From CAZKWG01 sp964615375 (GTDB lineage Bacteria; Myxococcota_A; UBA796; CAZKWG01): a stretch of 37,333 bases of DNA. A program made the position numbers and the translations under genes. A model generated the notes under the pieces. The model saw nothing but the letters and a program-made list of their open reading frames with translations. It ran no database searches and was not told where the DNA came from. Below are positions 30,843 to 37,333 of the stretch, one piece after another; positions within the stretch are counted from its first letter, which is position 1, and each line of letters begins with the position of its first letter. Location of the stretch: assembly GCA_964615375.1 (NCBI GenBank), contig CAZTOW010000074.1:1-37333 (forward strand), read 5' to 3'.

Positions 30843-33395
30843 ATGAAGGGGAGATTGAATCGCTGGGCGCGGATGGGGCTCCCGCTCGCCGTCCTGCTTG
30901 GCGGGCTGATGTCGCGCGAGGCCCACGCGGACCCCAAGGACGACGCGCGGCGCCACTTCCTCGCCGGCCTGGAGGCCGCCGCGAAGCAGGACTATCAGAC
31001 CGCGCTGGCGGAGTTCCTGGAGGCGCAGTCCTCCTGGCCCCACCCTGCCACCGCCTACAACATCGCCCGCTCCTACGCCGACCTCCAGAACTACCCCGAG
31101 GCGGTGGCCTGGTATCGCCTCTATCAGGAGATGGCGCCGGAGAAGGCCGACGCGGTCGAGCCGGAGATCGCCGCGCTGGAGGCGAAGATGCGCCCGGCGG
31201 CCCCGGTGGCGCGTCAACCCGAGGTGGTGGTCCAGGCCCCCGCGGCGGCGGCTACGGCCGAAGAGCTCCAGCGCCTGCGCGAGATCGCCGCCGAGCTCGA
31301 GGCGCTCAGCCGCACCCTGGAGACCCGCGCGCCCGAGGAGAGCCCGGTCAGCGCAGGCGGGACCCAGGAGCCCTCCGCGGGAACGGGAGAGCCCACCGCC
31401 GGCGCGCCCCCGGCCCAGCCCCCCGCCGAGCCCGGAGCCCTGCTCAGCGAAGCCTACGAGCGCGTCGTCGTCACCGCCTCCCGCTACGGCCAGGACCCCC
31501 TGGACTCGCCCAGCACGGTCTCCGTGATCACCGAGGAGGACATCCGCCTCTCGGGCGCCACCAACATCCCGGACCTGCTCCGCCGCGTGGTCGGCATGGA
31601 CGTGATGTCGCTCTCGGCCGCCCAGCCGGACCTCTCGATCCGCGGCTTCAACCGCGAGCTCTCCAACAAGGTCCTGGTGCTGGTGGACGGGCGCTCGGTC
31701 TACATGGACCTGCTCGGCGCCGTGATCTGGTCGCACCTGCCCATCTCGCTGGCCGAGATCGAGCGCATCGAGATCATCCGCGGTCCGGGCTCCGCGGTCT
31801 ACGGCGCGAACGCCGTGACCGGCGTGATCAACATCATCACGCGCACCCCCGGCGAGGGGCGCAACCTGCTCCAGGTAGAGGCGGGGAGCCCCGGCTACCT
31901 CCAGGGCACCGCCCTCGTCACGGGGCGGCGGGATCGCAGCACCTGGCGCGTCAGCGCGGGCCTCCAGCAGACCGGCCGCTGGTCCCAGCACATCGACGCC
32001 GGCGCGTCGGCCAGCCAGGACCCCTTCATCGAGGACCAGGATCAGGCCCTGAACGTCATGCGCACCAACGGGCGCGTGGACCAGACCTTCCTGGACAAGG
32101 GCTTCCTCTCGCTCTCGGGCGGCTACGCCTTCGGGATCACCGAGTTCTACACGCTCGGCGCGCTCGGCGACTACGTCTTCGACATGAACAACGGCTACGC
32201 CCGCGGCGACCTCTCCTACGGTCCCGTCCACGTGCGCGCCTTCTACAACACGATCTCGGGCGAGAACGGCCCCTGGACCCAGTACGTCGGCGCGCGGAAC
32301 CTGGACAACGCGCTGGACTCCGACGTCGTGGACTTCGAGGCCGAGACCCAGCAGGACTTCGAGACCGGCGAGGTGAAGCACCGCCTGGCCGTGGGCGTCG
32401 GCTACCGCTACAAGCGCGTCACCTGGGACTACCTGCGCTCCGAGGACAACGAGCTCGGGCTCTTCGACGAGCACCACCTCAACGCCTTCGGGCAGGAGGA
32501 GGCGCGCATCGGACGGGTGAGCCTCGTGGCCTCGCTGCGCGCCGACCGGCACCCGCTCGTCGAGGACCTCAGCAAGACGCTCTCCCCCCGCGGGGCGGCC
32601 ATCGTGCGCGTGGCCGACAAGACCAGCGTGCGCGTGTCCGGCGGGACCTCCTTCCGCGCCCCCTCGTTCCTGGAGAGCTACCTCGATCTGGAGCTCCCCG
32701 TCGCGTCCGACGCCACCTATGTCCGCGTCTACGGCGACACCGCGCTCGACCCCGAGCGCATCGCCACCGCCGAGCTCGGCGTCCACGACGAGTCCACGGC
32801 CTGGCACACGGCGGACGCCACCATCTACGTCAACCGGGTCACGAAGCTCATCGGGCTCGGGAGCATCGAGCCGGTGGTCGTGCCCTTCGACGAGGACGAG
32901 AGCGCCTGGCTCATCGGCATCGACTCCTTCCAGAACCTGGGCGCGGCCTACCTTGGCTACGGCGCCGAGCTGGACCTGCGCCTGTTCCCCGTGGACGGCC
33001 TCGACGTCTACGCCAACCTCGACCTCCAGCAGATCCGGGACGACGCGGGCGAGCTCGACGCCTCCACCAGCCTCGTCAAGGCCAATCTCGGCGCCCTCTA
33101 CCGCAGCCCCTGGCGGGTGGATCTGGCCGCCCACATGCACGCGCTCAGCCCGCAGGTCTGGCAGGAGCGCGCCTTCGACGCCTCGGGTGAGCTCGTCGTC
33201 ACCCCGGTGGAGATCCCTGCCCGCTTCATCGTCTCCACCCGCCTGGGGGTGCGGCCGCTCGAGGACGACAGCCTGGAGCTGGCGATCACGGCCTGGAACC
33301 TGCTCGCGCTCATCGAGGGCGAGGGCGTCCAGGAGCACCCGAGCGGGCAGGAGGTCGGGGGCAGGCTCTTCGGCACCGCGAGCTGGCGTTTCTGA
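30843..33395 (+). CDS. TonB-dependent receptor with N-terminal TPR domain
   Basis: An 850-residue outer-membrane receptor. After a signal peptide (ending near EAHA) residues 35-115 are TPR-like (ARRHFLAGLEAAAKQDYQTALAEFLEAQ, AYNIARSYADLQNYPEAVAWYRLYQEMAPE). A coiled, Pro-rich linker leads to a TonB-box-like YERVVVTASR near 205. The plug is about 215-330 (DSPSTVSVITEEDI, LSIRGFN, VLVLVDGRSVY, IERIEIIRGPGSAVYGANAVTGVINIIT), and the beta-barrel runs to a terminal Phe (GTASWRF). The TPR-plug fusion is a form seen in Myxococcota and is absent from enteric receptors. The ligand is unknown. GGAGG precedes the ATG, and the downstream lipoprotein starts 9 bases after the stop. Confidence 0.92.
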   Translation: MKGRLNRWARMGLPLAVLLGGLMSREAHADPKDDARRHFLAGLEAAAKQDYQTALAEFLEAQSSWPHPATAYNIARSYADLQNYPEAVAWYRLYQEMAPEKADAVEPEIAALEAKMRPAAPVARQPEVVVQAPAAAATAEELQRLREIAAELEALSRTLETRAPEESPVSAGGTQEPSAGTGEPTAGAPPAQPPAEPGALLSEAYERVVVTASRYGQDPLDSPSTVSVITEEDIRLSGATNIPDLLRRVVGMDVMSLSAAQPDLSIRGFNRELSNKVLVLVDGRSVYMDLLGAVIWSHLPISLAEIERIEIIRGPGSAVYGANAVTGVINIITRTPGEGRNLLQVEAGSPGYLQGTALVTGRRDRSTWRVSAGLQQTGRWSQHIDAGASASQDPFIEDQDQALNVMRTNGRVDQTFLDKGFLSLSGGYAFGITEFYTLGALGDYVFDMNNGYARGDLSYGPVHVRAFYNTISGENGPWTQYVGARNLDNALDSDVVDFEAETQQDFETGEVKHRLAVGVGYRYKRVTWDYLRSEDNELGLFDEHHLNAFGQEEARIGRVSLVASLRADRHPLVEDLSKTLSPRGAAIVRVADKTSVRVSGGTSFRAPSFLESYLDLELPVASDATYVRVYGDTALDPERIATAELGVHDESTAWHTADATIYVNRVTKLIGLGSIEPVVVPFDEDESAWLIGIDSFQNLGAAYLGYGAELDLRLFPVDGLDVYANLDLQQIRDDAGELDASTSLVKANLGALYRSPWRVDLAAHMHALSPQVWQERAFDASGELVVTPVEIPARFIVSTRLGVRPLEDDSLELAITAWNLLALIEGEGVQEHPSGQEVGGRLFGTASWRF

Positions 33396-33404
33396 GGGTA
33401 GGAC

Positions 33405-34559
33405 ATGACCAGAATCCCCGCCATCTTCCTGCTCTCCCCGCTCTCGGCCTGCGACTGGCAGGCCCCCGTCGTGGGCGATGAGGAGGTCCTCAACGTCATC
33501 CAGGGCGAGGTCGTGGTGAACGCCACCACCGTGGACGGCCCGGTGATCGTGCTGCTCTACGACGCGGCCGATCCGCCGCCTCCCGAGGGGACGGGCCGCC
33601 CGGTCACCCTCGCCACCATCGCCCCGGGCGAGTTCGTGGGCGGGGGCGGCGTCCAGAGCGCGCCCTTCTCCATCACCGAGGTCCCGGACGGCACCTACAT
33701 CGTCAGCGCGCTCCTGGACGTGGACGCCGACTTTCACCCGCTCATCGGCGCCACCGCCGGCGCGACCTGCGGCGACTGGCTCGGCGCCTACCCCTCCGAC
33801 CTCGTGGAGGGCGAGATCGGCGTGGTCAGCCTGGAAGGCGGCGCGCTGGTCGAGGGCGTCACGGTCGTGGTCGCCTCGGAGATGCCGCTGGAGCGCCCGG
33901 CCTTCGTCTTCACGGACAACATCATCGACCGCGCCGAGGCCGCGCCCACGGTGACCATCAGCGCCACCGACGTCGCCGCCCAGTCCACCCTGGAGGACGG
34001 CTCGCTGTGGGACGTGCTCACGCTCACCGGGCCGCTGGACCTGGAGGCCGTGCTCACCGGCGCGGAGGCCTACAACCCCTGCGACGTGCAATTCCCCCTC
34101 TACATCCCCGACGATGACGGGGCCGGGGACGGGAACCCCCACCCCAACGCCTCCTACGCCGCGATGGGCCTGATCGAGCTCTGGCCACGCTTCTACCTTC
34201 AGTATCTGGGGAGCGACCTGGAGGAGGGCGAGAGCTACGCCACCGAGGCGGTGTGGGCCCTCCCCGCCCTCGACGCCTCCCAGTTCCTCGGCGCCTTCAT
34301 GACGGGAGACCTCGCCTTCGAGACCGTCATCCCCACCACCGAGCTCGACCTCTACGTGCCCGCCGCGGCCCAGCACACGCTCCCCGACGGCTCCGTGGAG
34401 ACGGTCCTGGGCGCGAACATGCCCGCGGGCGCCTGGTCGCTCACCGTGGTCAGCTTCACGGGGCAGACCTGGACCCTCCCCAACGATCTGGCGGGCTTCG
34501 CGAGCGGGAGCGCCACCTACGCGCCCGCGCAGCAGGGGGCGGGCGTGGTCGTCGAGTGA
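33405..34559 (+). CDS. Lipoprotein partner of the TonB-dependent receptor
   Basis: A 384-residue lipoprotein (MTRIPAIFLLSPLSAC, lipidated Cys16). Residues 30-150 form an Ig-like or carboxypeptidase regulatory-like sandwich (VIQGEVVVNATTVDGPVIVLLYDA ... ITEVPDGTYIVSALLDVDADFHP). The rest is a beta-rich region I do not recognise, with TPDD-like PDDDGAGDGNPHPNASYAA, possibly metal binding, around 230. It is directly cotranscribed with the TonB receptor, so a ligand-capturing lid or surface partner similar in role to SusD-type proteins is likely, although it shows no SusD helices. No homolog is named. Confidence 0.7.
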   Translation: MTRIPAIFLLSPLSACDWQAPVVGDEEVLNVIQGEVVVNATTVDGPVIVLLYDAADPPPPEGTGRPVTLATIAPGEFVGGGGVQSAPFSITEVPDGTYIVSALLDVDADFHPLIGATAGATCGDWLGAYPSDLVEGEIGVVSLEGGALVEGVTVVVASEMPLERPAFVFTDNIIDRAEAAPTVTISATDVAAQSTLEDGSLWDVLTLTGPLDLEAVLTGAEAYNPCDVQFPLYIPDDDGAGDGNPHPNASYAAMGLIELWPRFYLQYLGSDLEEGESYATEAVWALPALDASQFLGAFMTGDLAFETVIPTTELDLYVPAAAQHTLPDGSVETVLGANMPAGAWSLTVVSFTGQTWTLPNDLAGFASGSATYAPAQQGAGVVVE

Positions 34560-34584
34560 AAGAGCGTCGCCCGTCTCTTTCACT
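34555..34584 (+). terminator. 10-bp inverted repeat at the end of the receptor operon
   Basis: AGTGAAAGAG (34555-34564) pairs with CTCTTTCACT (34575-34584) across a 10-nt loop. The left arm contains the stop codon of the lipoprotein gene. It is followed by GCTTTGGG and is AT-rich for this genome; it may be a terminator or an operator for the downstream regulator. Confidence 0.45.
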
Positions 34585-34599
34585 GCTTTGGGTCGCGCC

Positions 34600-34754
34600 G
34601 CGGATCTGCTGACTCTTCCACGGCTATCGCTAATAAAATTCGATTAGTTTATGTTGCGCAATTGCCGATCTTGGCGGCTATTACACAGGTATTGTGTGAT
34701 TCTGCTCCTGGCGTTGCCTTTTGGATACCGATATGCCCCATCTAGAGGGGTGAA
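34600..34754 (+). promoter_or_regulatory. AT-rich island upstream of an XRE regulator, with inverted repeats
   Basis: This 155-bp stretch is markedly AT-richer than the rest of the window and holds no gene. It contains CTAAT/ATTAG (34630-34634, 34643-34647), a GCAATTGC palindrome near 34657-34664, and ATTACACA/TGTGTGAT (34680-34687, 34693-34700), an 8-bp inverted repeat with one mismatch and a 5-nt centre, the size expected of an operator for a helix-turn-helix dimer. The regulator's ribosome site GAGGGG lies just before its ATG at 34755. Autoregulation is inferred. Confidence 0.5.
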
Positions 34755-35090
34755 ATGCCCAGGAGCGACATCGGACATCAGGTCGGGAGGCGACTCCGAG
34801 ACTTACGCTTGCAGGCAGGCTTGACGCAGCCCGAGCTTGGAGAGCGCGCGCGGATGGCGGCTGCCGAGATCAGCAAGATTGAGAATGGACGTCGAACGCC
34901 CACGCTGGAGACCCTCGAGCGTCTCTGCCGGGCGCTGGGTGTCTCTGTAGAGGAGGTGGTCGCGGCTCCCGTCCCTGCGGACGAGCAGGAGCTGGTGATC
35001 AACCAGATCCTGATGCGCCTGCGCGGGCAGCCCGCGGAGACCCTGGTCCGCGTCGCCGCCGTGATCGACGCGATCATCCGGACCTCCTGA
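34755..35090 (+). CDS. XRE family helix-turn-helix regulator
   Basis: A 111-residue DNA-binding protein. The helix-turn-helix occupies about 10-66 (IGHQVGRRLRDLRLQAGLTQPELGERARMAAAEISKIENGRRTPTLETLERLCRALGVSVEEV), a full Cro/C1-type domain. The C-terminal 35 residues (ELVINQILMRLRGQPAETLVRVAAVIDAIIRTS) are helical and may dimerise. No toxin or restriction gene is adjacent, so a toxin-antitoxin or restriction-modification controller role is not supported. It lies alone between an AT-rich control region and a convergent permease gene. Confidence 0.9.
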   Translation: MPRSDIGHQVGRRLRDLRLQAGLTQPELGERARMAAAEISKIENGRRTPTLETLERLCRALGVSVEEVVAAPVPADEQELVINQILMRLRGQPAETLVRVAAVIDAIIRTS

Positions 35091-35109
35091 GCTCTGGCCT
35101 CGGGCGGGC

Positions 35110-35865
35110 TCACCAGAAGCCGAGCAGCCTCGACGAGGAGGCCAGCACCACGATCACCAGCGCGGCGCGGATGAGCCGCTCCCCTCCCCTCACCGCCAGC
35201 CGGCCGCCCAGCCACCCGCCCAGCGCGGAGCCCACCGAGAGCGCCGCCGCCGCGCCGAGATCCACCAGGCCGAAGGCCCCGAAGACCCCGAGCGCGACCA
35301 GCGTGAACCCGAGGACCAGCGCGCTCTTCGTGGCGTTCCCGCGGACCAGCTCCATCCCCTCCACCGCCTGGAGGGCCGCGATCAGGAAGAGGCCGACGCC
35401 CGCCTGAAGGAAGCCCCCGTAGAAGCCGACGGCCAGGAAGACGGGGACGCGCAGCTCCGGGCGCGCGCGCACCACGGTCTGGCGCGGACCCCACAGGAGC
35501 AGCGCCAGGACCACGATCATCGCCACGGCGATCACCCGCTGGAAGCTGTCCGCGTCGATGTGAGCCGACACCAGGGCGCCCGCCGCGGCGCCCAGCGAGG
35601 CGGGGACCAGCAGGCGCAGCGTGAGGCGGACGTCCAGCGTCTCCGCTCGGTGAAAGGTCAGGGTCGCGGCGGCGGACTGGAGCGCGACGCCTACGCGCCC
35701 CGTGGCGTTGGCGACGTTCGCGGGCAGCCCCAGGAAGATGAGCGCGGGCAGCGTGATGAGGGTGCCGGCCCCCGCCAGCGTGTTGACGACCCCCGAGACC
35801 AGCCCCACGGCCAGCAGGGCTCCAAGCTCCAGGGGGCCCAGGCTGAGGTCCGAGATCGGGGTCAC
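35110..35865 (-). CDS. TauE/SafE family permease
   Basis: A 251-residue member of the TauE/SafE (DUF81) family, transporters of sulfite, sulfonate-derived or other organic anions. Seven to eight hydrophobic segments are visible. The two family repeats begin with GLVSGVVNTLAGAGTLITLPALIFLGLPANVANATGRVG and GFYGGFLQAGVGLFLIAALQ ... GNATKSALV. The GTG start at 35865 follows GGGAGG by about 6 bases. The substrate cannot be read. It is convergent with the XRE gene and divergent from the Tim44-like gene. Confidence 0.92.
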   Translation of the reverse strand: MTPISDLSLGPLELGALLAVGLVSGVVNTLAGAGTLITLPALIFLGLPANVANATGRVGVALQSAAATLTFHRAETLDVRLTLRLLVPASLGAAAGALVSAHIDADSFQRVIAVAMIVVLALLLWGPRQTVVRARPELRVPVFLAVGFYGGFLQAGVGLFLIAALQAVEGMELVRGNATKSALVLGFTLVALGVFGAFGLVDLGAAAALSVGSALGGWLGGRLAVRGGERLIRAALVIVVLASSSRLLGFW

Positions 35866-35894
35866 GCGATCCTCCCGCCAGGTGCGCGTCGTTC

Positions 35895-37052
35895 GTGGAC
35901 GTCCTATTATCTGCTCGGGAGGTCGGACTGGATCTGCTCGACGATCTGCGGCGCGCCCTGATGGAGATGCTCCTCCTCATCCTCGGAGGGGCCGGTCTGG
36001 CCCTGCTCTTCGGGCGGGCGGGCCTGTTTCGCGGGGGGCCCGGAGAGCAGCTCTCCCGCCAGCGGGAGCTCGCCCTGCGTCGCATGGAGCGCCACGACGC
36101 CCTGCTCCCCGGCACCGCCCCCCTGCATGCGGTCCCGCGCGTGCGCCCCGGCGCGCTCGACCCCGAGTTCTCCGAGCCGGAGATGCTGGTCTTCGCCCAG
36201 CGCGCCTTCGTCGAGCTCACCCGGGCGCTTCGCGAGGGGCGCGCGCCTGCGGTGCGTTGCTCGCCCGGGGCGCTGGAGAGCCTCGGCGCCCTGCCTCGGG
36301 CCGGGGAGCTGGTGGACGTGATCGCCGGGCGCGCCTGGCTGGTCTCCACCGATCGCAGCCCAGAATGGCGCACGGTGGACGTGGGGATGCTGGCCCTCAT
36401 CGTGGAGCAGGGAGCGGAGGGCCCTCTCCCCTGGAGAGAGGAGCTGGTCTGGCGCTTCCGGCTGAAGGCCGAGCTGCCGCTCCCCTCCCCTGCACGGTGT
36501 CGCTCCCTCGAGGAGCCCGACACGCACTGGGAGCTCCTCGCCGTGCTGGACCAGACGCGGGCTCGCCTCGACCTCCTCCCTCCTCGGCTGGTGACCTGGG
36601 GCGCGCTCGCGGCTCCCCCCGAGCCCGGGGCCGCCCTCGAGGCTCAGCTCGCCGAGTTGCGCGCGTCCCTCCCGCCAGAGGAGCAGGATCCTGGCGAGAT
36701 CGCGGGGCATCTGGTCGCTCGTGCGCTGCTGCGAGAGGGAGACGAAGGGCTGCACGAGTGCGTGCTCGCGGCGCGCGCGCTCGAGGAGGCCTCCGAGCGG
36801 CTCTGTGGATGGACGCCGCGGATCGAGGAGCTCCAGATCCTCTCCGTCCTGGTCACCCAGGTCAGCGCGCGGCAGGGAGGCGTCCGGCTCTCGGCCTACG
36901 TGGTCGCGCAGGCCAGGCGCTGGCTGGAGGACGCGGCGGGAGCGGTGCTGGCGGGCTCGACGGGGGACCCGGACCGAGGCGCGCTCGAGGTGGAGCTCGT
37001 GCGGAGCGACGAGAGATGGACGCTGTGGGAGCTCCGCCCTGCGAGGGGTTGA
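35895..37052 (+). CDS. Tim44-like domain membrane protein
   Basis: A 385-residue protein, or 363 if started at the ATG at 35961. A hydrophobic segment MEMLLLILGGAGLALLFGRAGLF anchors the N-terminus. Residues 90-190 (DPEFSEPEMLVFAQRAFVELTRALREGRAPAVRCSPGALESL ... VDVIAGRAWLVSTDRSPEWRTVDVGMLALIVEQG) resemble the Tim44-like fold, found in mitochondrial import and in bacterial membrane-associated proteins. Residues 290-385 (LVARALLREGDEGLHECVLAARALEEA ... LWELRPARG) look like a second, diverged copy. The start is unclear: the GTG at 35895 lacks a ribosome site, whereas GGGAGG at 35917-35922 sits 5 bases before an in-frame CTG (35928). It is followed by rRNA promoter sequences. Confidence 0.6.
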   Translation: MDVLLSAREVGLDLLDDLRRALMEMLLLILGGAGLALLFGRAGLFRGGPGEQLSRQRELALRRMERHDALLPGTAPLHAVPRVRPGALDPEFSEPEMLVFAQRAFVELTRALREGRAPAVRCSPGALESLGALPRAGELVDVIAGRAWLVSTDRSPEWRTVDVGMLALIVEQGAEGPLPWREELVWRFRLKAELPLPSPARCRSLEEPDTHWELLAVLDQTRARLDLLPPRLVTWGALAAPPEPGAALEAQLAELRASLPPEEQDPGEIAGHLVARALLREGDEGLHECVLAARALEEASERLCGWTPRIEELQILSVLVTQVSARQGGVRLSAYVVAQARRWLEDAAGAVLAGSTGDPDRGALEVELVRSDERWTLWELRPARG

Positions 37053-37083
37053 GCCCCAGGAGAGAAAAAGTTGAGCGGTCGGC

Positions 37084-37112
37084 TTGACGGTCCGAAGGTC
37101 CTCCCATAATAG
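37084..37112 (+). promoter_or_regulatory. rRNA operon promoter P1
   Basis: TTGACG (37084-37089), a 17-base spacer, then TAATAG (37107-37112). An A-rich, UP-element-like sequence with AAAAGTTGAGC (37066-37076) lies just upstream. The same -35 and spacing recur 101 bases downstream. Confidence 0.7.
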
Positions 37113-37184
37113 GGTGGGGCCGCGGGGGAACCCCGGCAAACGCTCTCAAAGCTCTCGAAAAGTTGAGCCCCCGAAAAAAAGAGG

Positions 37185-37213
37185 TTGACGCCTCGCGAGG
37201 GACTCGATAGTAG
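37185..37213 (+). promoter_or_regulatory. rRNA operon promoter P2
   Basis: TTGACG (37185-37190), a 17-base spacer, then TAGTAG (37208-37213). The upstream region has a run of seven A (37174-37180) and a second copy of AAAAGTTGAGC (37158-37168), consistent with UP elements. Paired strong promoters are typical of rRNA operons. Confidence 0.7.
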
Positions 37214-37333
37214 AGAAAACGCCGCCGGTTGCGCATCGCCTCGAGCGCTCACCCCGGCGGCAGGACACGGCAAGGGATATCCCCCTCTGGGGTGGATGTT
37301 CATCCGGTCTTTGAAAAACAGGTAGCAGCTTCT
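37214..37333 (+). ncRNA. Leader of an rRNA operon (partial, 16S expected beyond the window)
   Basis: The region after P2 has no gene. GCCGCCGG (37221-37228) pairs with CCGGCGGC (37254-37261), and GGATG/CATCC (37294-37298, 37301-37305) forms a second stem. The sequence GTCTTTGAAAAACAGG at 37307-37322 is the boxA-like element that commonly precedes bacterial 16S rRNA. The 16S gene itself is not in the window, so identification rests on the promoters and this motif. Confidence 0.65.

Noticed and set aside
30462..34583. Very long (over 1300 codons) minus-strand open frame
   Set aside because: It is antisense to the kinase, TonB receptor and lipoprotein genes, which have clear domains; high GC removes stop codons from the opposite strand.
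34755..35090. Antitoxin or restriction controller role for the XRE protein
   Set aside because: No toxin, methylase or nuclease gene is adjacent on either side.

Overview
The window is very GC-rich, densely coded DNA, most likely from a member of the Myxococcota (deltaproteobacterial lineage). Supporting signs are two proteins ending in a MYXO-CTERM-like tail (Gly/Cys-rich motif, hydrophobic helix, Arg cluster), two Pkn-type Ser/Thr kinases with C-terminal membrane anchors, many lipoproteins built from thrombospondin type 3, FG-GAP or MopE-type metal-binding repeats, a TPR-TonB receptor fusion, and abundant GTG starts. I see no tRNA, CRISPR array, transposase or phage gene. This looks like chromosomal backbone rich in lineage-specific surface genes, and it ends at the leader of an apparent rRNA operon.

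Layout. 1-415: a mosaic of hexanucleotide repeats and seven copies of a GC-rich palindrome, then a G-quadruplex-forming tract one base after the stop codon of the first operon. 416-4145 (minus): a three-gene, translationally coupled operon encoding a DUF1549/DUF1588-like protein, a c-type heme lipoprotein and a Tat-exported DUF1501 protein. 4170-8517: an MFS transporter, a polytopic membrane protein, and an operon of a nucleotidyltransferase plus a short-chain dehydrogenase. 8672-11134: recN and an aspartoacylase-like M14 enzyme. 11196-13175: a TSP3-VWA lipoprotein. 13254-14741 (minus): a coupled operon of a TPR protein, a 75-residue membrane-anchored protein and an ECF-like sigma factor. 15029-17324: an FG-GAP propeller lipoprotein and an unknown protein. 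17345-20406 (minus): a Ser/Thr kinase and a c-heme lipoprotein. 20435-23259: a lone receiver domain and two paralogous CxxCH surface proteins with MYXO-CTERM tails. 23256-24019 (minus): YbaB/EbfC and an SRPBCC protein. 24150-25370: a secreted protein of eight exact-length 48-residue Asp/Tyr-rich repeats. 25391-28044: an M50 protease, and a small membrane protein-heme A synthase-TetR operon. 28047-34559: a VWA-like membrane protein, a Ser/Thr kinase, a TPR-TonB receptor and its partner lipoprotein. 34560-37052: an AT-rich regulatory island, an XRE regulator, a TauE/SafE permease and a Tim44-like protein. 37053-37333: tandem strong promoters and a leader that read into an rRNA operon just beyond the window.

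Themes. Five predicted exported proteins carry a CxxCH heme c motif and a heme A synthase is also present, pointing to a heme-rich periplasm and surface. A second theme is calcium-binding or propeller-type surface lipoproteins. Least explained are the three-gene heme/DUF1501 operon with its unusual repeat/G-quadruplex 3' end, the TPR-small protein-sigma operon, and the 48-residue repeat protein.
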